This document shows positions 35,201 to 42,310 of a stretch of DNA of 64,000 bases, in pieces. A program made the position numbers and the translations under genes. How positions within the stretch are numbered: position 1 is the first letter of the stretch; every line of letters starts with the position of its first letter. The notes under the pieces are model-generated. The model did not search any database and was not told the DNA's origin. It saw only the letters and a list, made by a program, of their open reading frames with translations. Source of the DNA: Halorubrum sp. Atlit-26R (GTDB lineage: Archaea > Halobacteriota > Halobacteria > Halobacteriales > Haloferacaceae); assembly GCF_003666015.1 (NCBI RefSeq), contig NZ_QPLT01000008.1:62001-126000 (forward strand), in the 5' to 3' direction.

Positions 35201-36087
35201 AGGGGGACTATCCCGTACTTGGTGGGAGTAATGTCTTCCAGTTCATTCACGATAGCACCTTCTTCGAGACTGATCCGCCCGAGTTCTGGAGCGTCGATGA
35301 GGAGAAAGACCCCGAGTTAAGCGCAAAACGCCGCATCCGAGAAAAGCAGTTCCGGAAACTCAAGCGAGCCGTGTACGATGCTTTTGATGGGAGCGGTTCG
35401 CAAATTGGATACGTCAACGGGCTTCTCGAAGACTATCGGGAGAGTGAACTTAGCGAAGAGGACGTACTGCTTGACTGTACTGAGCCACGTATTGTTTTTA
35501 GGGACATAGCGCGGTCTTCAGATGAGCGAACAATTATCAGCTCGGTGATTCCTGATGGTGTTGTCTGTCACAACACGCTCCATACAGTTCGACCGTACAC
35601 CGTGGAACCCTCGGAAGAAGACCTCGCAGAAGAACCACTACACTCGGCATACGAACGGGTGTTCACCAACGAAGAGTTGTTCGCCGCTCTTGGAATCATC
35701 AACAGTCTGCCCTTCGATTTCTTGTTGAGAACCAAGGTTGACACCCACATAGTGATGTACAAGTTTGAGGAGTCGCAGGCCCCGGAGCTTACCAAGGGAG
35801 ACGAGTGGTTCGACTACATATCGAGTCGCGCAGCCCGTCTCAACTGCTACGGTGACCAATTCGAGGAAATGCGTGATCGACTCGGTGGTATTGAACCGGT
35901 AACGGATATGGACGAGCGTCGGGAGTTACAAGCCGAGATCGACGCCGCCGCGTTCCACGCCTACGGTCTCGACCACGAACAGACTGCCTTCGTGCTTGAT
36001 GACTTCCACCGGGTACAGAACCCACGGATCATGGACGAAGACTACTTCGATATGGTGTTGGAGAAGTACAAGACGCTCTCCGACTAA
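32224..36087 (+). CDS. Type IIG-like restriction-modification enzyme
   Basis: 1287 residues. Residues about 85-160 look like a PD-(D/E)xK nuclease domain (VADYTVSL, LLIEAEP-INKDL). A helical region follows. The N6-adenine methyltransferase core has GAYYTPSEITRF (about 447), motif I VVDPACGSGHFL (about 517) and motif IV VVVGNPPWDRIKP (about 737). The C-terminal 400 residues would be target recognition. Such single-chain enzymes both cut and methylate DNA and defend the host or replicon. Codon use is less GC-biased than the neighbours and the module promoter is absent, indicating recent acquisition. PglX-type methylases are an alternative, but the N-terminal nuclease-like domain argues against it. 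Confidence 0.85.
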   Translation: MSSGHPTVATEFVEEAFETTVSGDEEIRLLEVIDSVVSNLRDQINDEKLENILRADAGGYVLKSDMTQDGLQPESFTQDAVINPLLDALGYEYMTEAGGLSGGRTKVADYTVSLRDYPGVDSTRLLIEAEPINKDLDSQKHGIGQVRDWLSQREFESDFGFATDGLRWVFVRYDPDSYTHNVIEEIDLQPVFLALFENQVGAQGDPDEAVFDADRERVTRLIRTFEFENFTSIAGDARQVLKQKREEITDEFYDDYIRYVFGIVSDDEETTRSLVGDGVVVPDGATENQARLFSVELMNRLVFIKFLEDKALVHSDLLQTLTETYDAGMYTGSFYEEFLQPLFYDVMNEQPDNRSENVQNIDLFQDIPYLNGGLFRPTINGDDFDEDQFDVRNSVLFSIIDLLERYSFSADGAPTDLDPSVLGNVFEKTINYITSDNADTNKELGAYYTPSEITRFSAEETVRPALLDRFKRVLSEERDWPEPEVERYDTVYELIEDVPNSWSLISALLTEVDDFRVVDPACGSGHFLTSVLEEIVNIRKALYIQNEDEDGDEEAYPDEYKLKKTTVLNNIYGVDLMGPAVEIAKLRCWLSVIAELNTENVGDLSDDDDLALPNVAFNLREGNSLIGYTGFPETTDDGEQYQIGSFSEDSVRDRYEDIIHEIEKHEQALDSETAEKHRKQANKKLRTAREELIEDIHGDFVEAGIEDITPDTVEELEPFNWVLEFAEVYADGGFDVVVGNPPWDRIKPLRDDFFTRYDREFRTRLPEAKNARQEELLDDPEIAEAWEEYKRNIKIQADYFNNADAYELQRPTVAGRTEGTENDLSALFLERVFQIAREDGYVAQVLPGAIFNGSSAKDLRMNLLDETTIQSLVTFENKGIFPEIDNRYNFGVLSFKNGGETEDLRATFLQRDVGVLDELDEKALNIPRLVLARYSPEARIFPYVDSQEEVDVLTNILDHPSISDESRAGWHANPYRELDRTNDADRFVEDPSKGDYPVLGGSNVFQFIHDSTFFETDPPEFWSVDEEKDPELSAKRRIREKQFRKLKRAVYDAFDGSGSQIGYVNGLLEDYRESELSEEDVLLDCTEPRIVFRDIARSSDERTIISSVIPDGVVCHNTLHTVRPYTVEPSEEDLAEEPLHSAYERVFTNEELFAALGIINSLPFDFLLRTKVDTHIVMYKFEESQAPELTKGDEWFDYISSRAARLNCYGDQFEEMRDRLGGIEPVTDMDERRELQAEIDAAAFHAYGLDHEQTAFVLDDFHRVQNPRIMDEDYFDMVLEKYKTLSD

Positions 36088-36136
36088 GCGCAAGCAGCGT
36101 CAGCTGATCTTTTCACCAGAGCCGCGAACTAACGTC

Positions 36137-37432
36137 TCAGTCGGCCGCCCAGTCCTCGATCTGAGCCTGATCGTCGTCTCCCGGAGACACCACCCCCCCG
36201 TAGCGGTCAGGCCACGTCTCCACCGGGTCGCACTTCCCAGAGAGCATCTGTGCGGTTTCGAGCGCGATCATCGCCGCGGCGACGCCCCGTAGCACGGAGG
36301 TATCGTCCCCGCGGGGGAACTGGTGGCGGGTCTGCGTCCCGCTCGCTCCGGGAAGCTTGTCGTTCGCCGGCGCCTGTTCGGGAGTCGAGTTATCCAGCGA
36401 GTCGACCAGCGACGGGTTCTCCCGCAGCGCGTCGATCATCTTGGCGTCGCGACCGGGAGCGAGCGCGTGGATGCGGAAGCCGTCACCGAGGTACGACCGC
36501 ACCTCCCGCAGCGCGTCGATCCGGTCCGCCACGTCGTTGATCGTCAGCAGGCCCCCCACAGCAACGTAGCCGACTTCGTCGAGCCAGCCCCGCTCGGCGC
36601 ACGCGTCGAGGAAGTCCGTGTACGGCGGCTGGATGGGGAGGATAACGCGGTCTTCGACACCCAACTCTCGGGCGCGTCCCATGAACATCTCGATCCCCTC
36701 AAGCGCCGCGTCGAACACCCCGCTCGCTTCGGTCCGCCGGTCGGTGAACTCGTTGCGGCCCGGGGCATCGTCGACGTTCGGCATGGCCGGGTTGTGGTAG
36801 TCCTTCGTCGGGTCTTCCATCCCCGTCACGTCAGTCGCCATCACGTAGTCGGCGTCGACCTCGGCGGCTGCCGCCAGCACGTCGTCGGGCGAGCCCCAGC
36901 GGTTCACGCCGGAGTCGACGATGATCTCCCCGCCCGAGTCCGAGATCCGCTCGGCGGCCTTGTAGTAGGAGACGAGCTTGTACTTCCAGCCCCAGAAGCG
37001 GTTAGCCGACGAGCAGTAGACGTCGACCGGACAGTCCTCGGCAATCCGCTCGCGGGCGTCGATCTCCGCTTCGTAGTAGGCAGGCACGCGAGTCGTGTCC
37101 TCCCGGGCGAGCGACCGCATGGCGCCGTCCGAGGGGAGCTCCAACTCAGAGTACGGAACCGGGATCGTCTCCGAGTAGTCGGTCGGCCGAATCTCGGCCT
37201 CTCCCTCTATCGTCCCATCCTCCGATACGCCGGTCGTGAACGCCGAGACAACCTCAACGTGTTCTCCGTCGTAGAACGCCCCCTTACGCCGGAGCTCATC
37301 CGCGCGATCTTCACCGGGGCGAGGACCGGCACCGCGGCTCCCGTGTCGCTCCCGCGGGGAGAGATCGCGGTCGTCGATAGTCGGCTTCGGTTCAAGCTCG
37401 GATACCGGTGTAGAGGGGCGCGAACGTGCCAT
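36137..37432 (-). CDS. dpdA: DpdA-like DNA guanine transglycosylase
   Basis: 431 residues from the ATG at 37432, which follows GTAGGAACG as in other element genes. TGT-fold signatures: IIVDSGVNRW (about 169), VMATDVTG (about 195), ILPIQPPY (about 275), VGYVAVGGLL (about 290) and IHALAPGRD (about 320), corresponding to the DSG, substrate and GG-L motifs of tRNA-guanine transglycosylases. The zinc-binding site of tRNA enzymes is not apparent. DpdA exchanges guanine in DNA for 7-deazaguanine bases. No preQ0 biosynthesis gene is visible here, so precursor would come from the host or elsewhere. Confidence 0.85.
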   Translation of the reverse strand: MARSRPSTPVSELEPKPTIDDRDLSPRERHGSRGAGPRPGEDRADELRRKGAFYDGEHVEVVSAFTTGVSEDGTIEGEAEIRPTDYSETIPVPYSELELPSDGAMRSLAREDTTRVPAYYEAEIDARERIAEDCPVDVYCSSANRFWGWKYKLVSYYKAAERISDSGGEIIVDSGVNRWGSPDDVLAAAAEVDADYVMATDVTGMEDPTKDYHNPAMPNVDDAPGRNEFTDRRTEASGVFDAALEGIEMFMGRARELGVEDRVILPIQPPYTDFLDACAERGWLDEVGYVAVGGLLTINDVADRIDALREVRSYLGDGFRIHALAPGRDAKMIDALRENPSLVDSLDNSTPEQAPANDKLPGASGTQTRHQFPRGDDTSVLRGVAAAMIALETAQMLSGKCDPVETWPDRYGGVVSPGDDDQAQIEDWAAD

Positions 37433-37462
37433 CGTTCCTACTTCCGTCAAGGGCCCCCACCC

Positions 37463-37491
37463 ACTTAGTAGTTTCCATTATTATCCGTATG
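37463..37491 (-). promoter_or_regulatory. Element promoter for dpdA (minus strand)
   Basis: Reverse complement reads CATACGG, TAATGGAAA, CTAAGT, then GGGTGGGGGCCC. Only clear minus-strand copy with full leader. Confidence 0.83.
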
Positions 37492-37558
37492 CTACTCAGA
37501 TGGAAAGGACAACCCTCGCGTTTGAGACCTCAGCGGAGCAACGAACGGCAGAAGAACC

Positions 37559-37732
37559 TCAGTTTTCAGCGTCGGGATCCGACTCCCGCCGACCGCGTGC
37601 GATCTCTCGGCTTGCTTCTCCAAGCGAGCGTGCCGCCTTCGGGATCCTATTGGCGCCGAACAGCAGCACGATCAGCGCGAGGACGATCACTAACTCGGGG
37701 CCGACCGGCACTTGTAGCGGGACGGTATTCAT
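37559..37732 (-). CDS. tatA: TatA-like twin-arginine translocase subunit
   Basis: 57 residues from the ATG at 37732 (68 from an ATG at 37765). VGPELVIVLALIVLLFGANR (about 10-29) is the TatA membrane helix with the FGAN hinge, followed by the amphipathic IPKAARSLGEASREI. TatA forms the export pore for folded proteins. The shorter start is preferred because the ATGGATAAG at 37765 coincides with a promoter-module-like sequence. No tatC seen. Tat-type lipoproteins occur at 4228 and 5453. Confidence 0.8.
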   Translation of the reverse strand: MNTVPLQVPVGPELVIVLALIVLLFGANRIPKAARSLGEASREIARGRRESDPDAEN

Positions 37733-37755
37733 ACGCTGTTGTACGGTCTCATCGG

Positions 37756-37779
37756 ACTTATCCATTAATATCGGTATAC
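37756..37779 (-). promoter_or_regulatory. Degenerate element promoter for tatA-like gene
   Basis: Reverse complement TATACCG, TTAATGGA, TAAGT; shorter than the consensus by several bases and back to back with the plus-strand module at 37786. Confidence 0.5.
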
Positions 37780-37785
37780 GATTAC

Positions 37786-37814
37786 CATACGGAACCTAAT
37801 GGAAAAATTTAAGT
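37786..37814 (+). promoter_or_regulatory. Element promoter for 37851 gene
   Basis: Module CATACGG, TAATGGAAA, TTTAAGT; CCCCGTAGCCCCTTGTGTG and leader GAAGAACG. Confidence 0.85.
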
Positions 37815-37850
37815 CCCCGTAGCCCCTTGTGTGGGTTGAGGCGAAGAACG

Positions 37851-38366
37851 ATGGCATCCACCGACTCCACCGAGCACACGACGCTTTCACAGTACGAGTC
37901 CGCCGGCCGGGCGGACGGCACGATGGACAAGATCCTCAACATGGACGAGGCCGTTGAGGAGTTGACGCCGATCCAGCTCAAGGACGTGTGGGTCCGCGGC
38001 GCGCTGATGAAGCAGGTCATGGACGCGACGCGGCCGATCCCGGGGCGTGAGCCCGACCCAGTCGAACACTTCGAGAATAAACTCAAGAGCGGGTCTCCGG
38101 CCGTGTTCAAGGAACTCGCCGTTGCCGAACTCTCCGACGACCTTGCCGACCGACTCGGCTGGGAGGAGGGGGCGGGCAACGTCGAGGTCATGTGGGACGC
38201 GCTCACCAATGATAAACCCGAAGAAACGAAGCTCCGGTCTGCCCGCGAGAAGGTCAAGACGGCCCTCCGTGGGTGCGGGATGGCCCGGATCACGGTCCAG
38301 CGGGAGGCAGTCAAGTACCACCACAATCACCCCCACGAGTTGACCGCGACGGACGCGACAGAGTAG
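37851..38366 (+). CDS. Helical protein of unknown function
   Basis: 171 residues, mostly helical (MDEAVEELTPIQLKDVWVRG, LAVAELSDDLADRLGW), with a more basic C-terminal third (KLRSAREKVKTALRG, ITVQREAVKYHHNH) that might contact nucleic acid. Family unrecognised. Start fixed by ATGGCA after the leader. Confidence 0.72.
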   Translation: MASTDSTEHTTLSQYESAGRADGTMDKILNMDEAVEELTPIQLKDVWVRGALMKQVMDATRPIPGREPDPVEHFENKLKSGSPAVFKELAVAELSDDLADRLGWEEGAGNVEVMWDALTNDKPEETKLRSAREKVKTALRGCGMARITVQREAVKYHHNHPHELTATDATE

Positions 38367-38409
38367 GTTTCACCGCTTCTGTGGGCTGGTTCGGCCTGTA
38401 GTGAATATC

Positions 38410-38438
38410 TATACTGAAATTATTGGAAACTCATTTTA
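38410..38438 (+). promoter_or_regulatory. Element promoter for 38466-40052 operon
   Basis: Variant module TATACTG, TATTGGAAA, TTTTA. The TATTGGAAA form (T for A) recurs at 51377, 54106 and 56966, all upstream of multi-gene operons. Confidence 0.72.
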
Positions 38439-38465
38439 GGATGGACCACGTAGTTGTGTCACACG

Positions 38466-38624
38466 ATGTTGGTGACAGAGCCGACCACGGCCTCGCCCAC
38501 GAAGGACGGGGCAACGACGGTCGGCGCCGACCATGACCCGTCGGCGCCGGCGCGTACTCTCAGTGAATTACGACCGCGATCACGCGGCGGGGAGGCACCG
38601 CCTCGTGCGGGTGAGCGACGATGA
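38466..38624 (+). CDS. Small protein of unknown function
   Basis: 52 residues. First ATG at the expected transcript start, about 29 bases after the TATA-position box; ends in an ATGA overlap with the 38621 gene, which supports translation. Thr/Ala/Arg-rich, no motif. An alternative frame from 38441 would start too close to the promoter. Confidence 0.5.
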   Translation: MLVTEPTTASPTKDGATTVGADHDPSAPARTLSELRPRSRGGEAPPRAGERR

Positions 38625-38896
38625 GTGACCAGTCTCCGGAGTCTCACGCGGCAACGACGGAGGACCACGAGGTCACCGGCGTGGGTGGGAAAACGCGGGT
38701 CGACTGTCCCACGCACGGCGCGGTTTACGGGCCTCACCCGGACTCGGCGGGGATCTTCCGATACTGTCCGTACTGTGGCGCCAGCGTCGACGACGAGCAG
38801 CACGACGCCAAGACTGTCGACGGCGAAGTGTTCTGCGAGGAGACGGCCATGTCGACGTATCGCTACTGCCCCGGGTGCGGCGTGGAGGTGAGTTAG
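38621..38896 (+). CDS. Double zinc-ribbon protein
   Basis: 91 residues. VDCPTHGAVY with YCPYCGAS forms one ribbon; YCPGCGVEV at the C terminus gives another half-site. Overlaps the preceding gene (ATGA) and the next gene begins two bases after the stop. Confidence 0.7.
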   Translation: MSDQSPESHAATTEDHEVTGVGGKTRVDCPTHGAVYGPHPDSAGIFRYCPYCGASVDDEQHDAKTVDGEVFCEETAMSTYRYCPGCGVEVS

Positions 38897-38897
38897 C

Positions 38898-39269
38898 GTG
38901 AGTGGTCGACGTCGAGCGCCGAGTCAATCCCAGCCCGAGCAGCGCCAGCAGATCAAGTTCGCGAACGAGCTCGTCGCTTCCGTGATCGACGGCGACAAAC
39001 AGGCGACCGTCCGGTACGACGGGTTCGAGGACGTAGAGGTCGGTGACACTCTCACGGCCGCTACCGAGGACGGAAGTGCCTTCGCGGACCTCAAGATCCG
39101 GCGCACAGCGGTGGTCGACGCCGTCGAGGCGTACCAAGTCCTTGCGATGGCCGACGCTGGCTACGATGCGGAGTCGCCACAGGGTGTCATCAACAACCTC
39201 AACAAGCACTACGAGGCCCGTATCCGACCGAGTACGACCGTCACAGTCCTCGTTTTCGAGGTGAGATAG
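38898..39269 (+). CDS. ASCH-domain protein
   Basis: 123 residues from GTG. KFANELVASVIDGDKQATVR, then GFEDVEVGDTLTAATEDGS and KIRRTAVVDAVE match the ASCH (PUA-like) layout: a loop with GxKxATxR, then the VGD strand. ASCH proteins bind RNA or process modified nucleosides. A second ASCH-like gene lies at 60727. Part of the 38466-40052 operon. Confidence 0.72.
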   Translation: MSGRRRAPSQSQPEQRQQIKFANELVASVIDGDKQATVRYDGFEDVEVGDTLTAATEDGSAFADLKIRRTAVVDAVEAYQVLAMADAGYDAESPQGVINNLNKHYEARIRPSTTVTVLVFEVR

Positions 39270-39270
39270 C

Positions 39271-39345
39271 GTGCGTGTCTCGGCTATACCATCCTCCCAC
39301 GAGACCAGCGGGCGGGCGTCCGGGGGCAACCGGGGGGAACCATGA
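39271..39345 (+). CDS. Possible 24-residue ORF in operon
   Basis: GTG start one base after the ASCH stop; ends in an ATGA overlap with the ParB-like gene. Too short for a confident call; may only provide translational coupling. Confidence 0.3.
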   Translation: MRVSAIPSSHETSGRASGGNRGEP

Positions 39346-40052
39346 GCAACCGGATACGCGGCGGTGGCGACCCACTCCACGACACGTCGGTCAGCCACGG
39401 GACTGTCGTGACAGACACGGAGGATCCCGACCCGCGTAAGCTCGTGGTCGTGAACACGCCCGGCCTTTCGATCGAGGAGTGGGATGCGACACCCGGGACG
39501 ACGGTGGCCGACAAGAACCCCGGGTACGACCCCGGCGAGAAGGTCGTGATCGCCGCTCCGAAAGCGGAGATCCACGAGGAGTTTCCATACTACACCGGCG
39601 GCGTGCCGCTTCATCTCTCCCGGATCAACCAAACGAAGATCGACCACACCGGGTACCCCCGGAGTCGGCTCAGTCCCGTCCGTCAACTCCCACCGACGAC
39701 GCTCCCGCTTCAAGACGTTCGCCCGTCACCGTTCCACGTTCGGACATTCGACGCCGCCGATAACACCGAGTTCATCGAGTCGATCAAAGAGCGAGGCCGC
39801 CCGGCCACGCCCCCGCTTGTCCGGCCCGTCGAGAGCGGCTTCGAGATCGTCAACGGTCACAAGCGGATCTGGGCCAGCCACGCCGCAGGTCTCACCGCTG
39901 TCCCCTGTCGGTGTGCTTACGTTGACGATCGACAGGCAGCCGAACGGTGGGCCCGCGCGCACCTACCGGGGTACAACGACGAACAACAGCAGGCAGCTGT
40001 TGCTCGGATTCGAGACGCGTTTGGCGACGACGCGGATGCTATCCTCCCGTAG
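39342..40052 (+). CDS. ParB-like domain protein
   Basis: 236 residues. The C-terminal part (about 145-220) has FIESIKERGRPATPPLVRPV, FEIVNGHKRIWASHAAGLTA and VPCRCAYVDDRQAAERWARA, the ParB/Sulfiredoxin-like pattern with the G-H-(K/R)-R nucleotide-binding turn. No HTH domain follows, so it is unlike a segregation ParB. Such orphan ParB-like proteins occur in phage DNA-modification clusters. The N-terminal 130 residues are unrecognised. Confidence 0.7.
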   Translation: MSNRIRGGGDPLHDTSVSHGTVVTDTEDPDPRKLVVVNTPGLSIEEWDATPGTTVADKNPGYDPGEKVVIAAPKAEIHEEFPYYTGGVPLHLSRINQTKIDHTGYPRSRLSPVRQLPPTTLPLQDVRPSPFHVRTFDAADNTEFIESIKERGRPATPPLVRPVESGFEIVNGHKRIWASHAAGLTAVPCRCAYVDDRQAAERWARAHLPGYNDEQQQAAVARIRDAFGDDADAILP

Positions 40053-40060
40053 AAGCCCCA

Positions 40061-40088
40061 ACGGATATTAATGGAAAACTGTTAAGTC
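40061..40088 (+). promoter_or_regulatory. Element promoter for 40122-41942 operon
   Basis: Module ACGGATAT, TAATGGAAA, GTTAAGT; leader AGGGTCAAACG. Confidence 0.8.
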
Positions 40089-40121
40089 CCGGGATACTCA
40101 ACAGGCTGGTAGGGTCAAACG

Positions 40122-40448
40122 ATGGCATCCAAACAGCCAGCAGCAGACGGTGACAACCCGGACGTAACGGCAGAGGAAGCTCGCGAACGGCTCATGGAGG
40201 GGTACGGGAACCCCGACCCGCAACTTCGCGATCTCACAGAGCTCCACGACGGGATCCTATCGTTTCTCGCGATGCGGGATCAGGCGGTCGATCTCGGAGA
40301 CAACGGCGACGAACTCCCGGACGATCTCGATTCGGACACGCGCCGGCAGTTATCCACCGCACGGACGATGCTACTCCGGGCGAAATCAAGTATCGAGGAG
40401 ACGGCGCAAGAGCGGCTAAACGCGCAGTCGACGGGGAGAAATGACTGA
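40122..40448 (+). CDS. Helical protein of unknown function
   Basis: 108 residues, largely helical (AEEARERLMEGYG, DTRRQLSTARTMLLRAKSSIEE). First gene of an operon with overlapping junctions; overlaps the 40441 gene by eight bases. Confidence 0.68.
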   Translation: MASKQPAADGDNPDVTAEEARERLMEGYGNPDPQLRDLTELHDGILSFLAMRDQAVDLGDNGDELPDDLDSDTRRQLSTARTMLLRAKSSIEETAQERLNAQSTGRND

Positions 40449-41028
40449 CGCTGAAGCCACCGAAGACGACCCGGGCGACCCGGTCATCATTCAGTTTCGG
40501 TCAGCCGGGGCGGGCGAGCGGCTTGCGGAAGCGGGACAGCCAGCGGTCGCGACGGCGTACAACCGCGACCCCCCGGAATCGGTCGAGTACGAGCGCGGGG
40601 ATTTCATCAGGGAACACGCGTCCGACCCGCGAGCCCCAATCGCAGTCGAAGCCGCCGAGGACGGGACAGACATGGCACGCACCCAGAGTGGCCTCCTTCC
40701 GGTCACGGACGCCGAGAGCGCCAACGAGCGCGCCGCCTATCGCGTGTTGTACGACGACGAGCGCCTATCAGACGTGGCGTGGGATCTTCCGTCGTTCAAC
40801 TTCTACCTCCCTGTCGCGTGCCCCGAGTGCGGTGGTCTCGCGTGGGGGTTCCATCACACCGAGACACGCGAGGCGGGGGATCCGACCAACACCAAGTCGA
40901 CCGAAGCCTCGACTCCGTGGCGTCGCCGGCGGGCCGCTCACTATATCGAATACCGGTGTAACGAGTGTGAGAGCAAAGGCCACGAGCCGGCCAACAAGAT
41001 CGCGAACGGAGGAATCGCCGGTGAGTGA
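40441..41028 (+). CDS. Zinc-binding protein of unknown function
   Basis: 195 residues. CPECGG (about 130) and RCNECESKGHEP (about 177) give a C-x2-C...C-x2-C ribbon spanning an Arg-rich insert. The N-terminal FRSAGAGERLAEAGQPAVATAYNRDP looks like an ASCH-type opening and might be a divergent member of that family (weak). Overlaps the methylase gene by eight bases. Confidence 0.65.
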   Translation: MTDAEATEDDPGDPVIIQFRSAGAGERLAEAGQPAVATAYNRDPPESVEYERGDFIREHASDPRAPIAVEAAEDGTDMARTQSGLLPVTDAESANERAAYRVLYDDERLSDVAWDLPSFNFYLPVACPECGGLAWGFHHTETREAGDPTNTKSTEASTPWRRRRAAHYIEYRCNECESKGHEPANKIANGGIAGE

Positions 41029-41782
41029 CGCCACCTCCCCGGTCGACGTCTCCGGCGTGGCCGACCGGCTCGATGCCATCCGCTTCGAGACGGGCCACCG
41101 GAGGCCCCGAATCTTCCGTGACTGGACCATTCTCATGGTCTCGGCGCTCGCTCGCGACGACGAGACGTACAACGACCGGCTGGACAAGTACGCGCCTGCC
41201 GAGGACGACATGGAGCAGCGCCGTGAGCTCGCGACGGCGTTCTCCGAGGCGTTCGGTGAGCTCGTAATCGCGGCCCGCGAGGCGGAGCGCCCCGTCATCG
41301 GGGACGTGTACGAGCAGATCGGCGCGCAAGCCGACGACTTCGGCCAGTATTTCACCCCGTGGGATCTCTGCCGGCTGAAGGCGCAACTGATAACCGATGG
41401 CCGTAACCCCGACGCGTCGCAAGACGAACCCATGAGCGTGTCCGACCCAACGTGTGGGAGCGGCCGGCTACTGGTCGCCGGTGCGAAGCGCCTTCGCGAG
41501 CAGCATCCCGACACGCCCGTCGTCGCGACCGGCGTTGACAAGGACGCTACGTGCGCCCGGATGGCCGTGATCAACCTCGCCCTCGCGGGGGTCCCCGGGA
41601 AGATCCGCTACGGCGACTCTCTCACGATGGAGGGGCACCGCGAGTGGGTCATCGACCCGACCGATACCGACCCCGCTGTCCGCGAGGTCGACCCCGCCGA
41701 TTCGGAACCCGACGAGCCCGACAGCGACCTCCAGACCGAACAGGCGGCTCTCTCGGAGGTGCGTACTGATGGAGGAGACTGA
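41021..41782 (+). CDS. N6-DNA methylase-like protein lacking motif IV
   Basis: 253 residues from a GTG preceded by GGAGG. QYFTPWDLCRLKAQL is motif X and SVSDPTCGSGRLLVAG is motif I of type I (HsdM) adenine methylases; VINLALAGVPGKIRYGDSLT follows as in HsdM. The protein ends about 30 residues later without an NPPF/DPPY motif IV, so methyl transfer is doubtful. It may be a SAM-binding regulator or a partner of another subunit. Confidence 0.72.
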   Translation: MSDATSPVDVSGVADRLDAIRFETGHRRPRIFRDWTILMVSALARDDETYNDRLDKYAPAEDDMEQRRELATAFSEAFGELVIAAREAERPVIGDVYEQIGAQADDFGQYFTPWDLCRLKAQLITDGRNPDASQDEPMSVSDPTCGSGRLLVAGAKRLREQHPDTPVVATGVDKDATCARMAVINLALAGVPGKIRYGDSLTMEGHREWVIDPTDTDPAVREVDPADSEPDEPDSDLQTEQAALSEVRTDGGD

Positions 41783-41942
41783 GGAGCCCGAGCAGCCGAA
41801 GTACCGCTGTACGGAGTGTGGATGGACCGGAAACAAGTACGACCGGGTCGAGGACGGCAGCATGGGTGGGACAGCCGTGTGCGGGAGTGAAGGCGGCTGT
41901 ACCGGCCAACTCAAACTTAATCGCGTCCCTGACCACACATAA
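41769..41942 (+). CDS. Zinc-ribbon mini-protein
   Basis: 57 residues: YRCTECGWTG (13-22), with C at VCGSEGGC completing a four-Cys ribbon. Overlaps the methylase-like gene by 14 bases. End of the 40122 operon. Confidence 0.68.
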   Translation: MEETEEPEQPKYRCTECGWTGNKYDRVEDGSMGGTAVCGSEGGCTGQLKLNRVPDHT

Positions 41943-42051
41943 CATCTCCACCCGTCTTGTACCTCGCCCGAGCGGTGCGTTCCGTTCGGCCGATCCCGTG
42001 CCGGAAATATGTAAACGCTTTTGTGTACTTCTGTTGGATAGAAACATGACT

Positions 42052-42136
42052 CGGCAGTAGGCGCATACCCCCGCCTCGTACTAAGCGACAACTCATAAGG
42101 GGGTTGTGCCGGTGTGAGGCGGCGCGTCTACTGCCG
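42052..42136. other. Nested inverted repeats, possible structured RNA or site
   Basis: CGGCAGTAG (42052-42060) pairs with CTACTGCCG (42128-42136). Inside, GCCTC (42073) pairs with GAGGC (42116), and CCCCC (42068) could pair with GGGGG (42100). The surrounding 41943-42246 has no credible gene. May be a terminator, recombination site or small RNA. Confidence 0.4.
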
Positions 42137-42246
42137 GGTTATGCCTTCATACGCGATCTTCGCACGGCTCATTGGGTTCGCTTCCAGCATCTCTCCCGAT
42201 AGTGGATTCTGTGTTCGTCGAGTATATCGATGGAGGCCAACACTAC

Positions 42247-42275
42247 CATACTGGAAATAATGGAAAGCACTAAGT
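42247..42275 (+). promoter_or_regulatory. Element promoter for 42311 gene
   Basis: Module CATACTG, TAATGGAAA, CTAAGT; GGGTGGGGGCC initiator-type sequence and leader GGACAGAACG. Confidence 0.84.
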
Positions 42276-42310
42276 GGGTGGGGGCCTATATCTGAGTTAA
42301 GGACAGAACG

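Noticed and set aside
32224-36087. BREX PglX methylase
   Set aside because: An N-terminal nuclease-like domain is apparent and no BREX partner genes are nearby; a type IIG enzyme fits better.
36323-37468. 381-residue plus-strand open frame
   Set aside because: Antisense to dpdA, whose TGT motifs and promoter are clear on the minus strand.
38441-38536. 31-residue frame directly after the 38410 promoter
   Set aside because: Its ATG would lie upstream of the expected transcript start; the 38466 frame fits spacing and ATGA coupling better.
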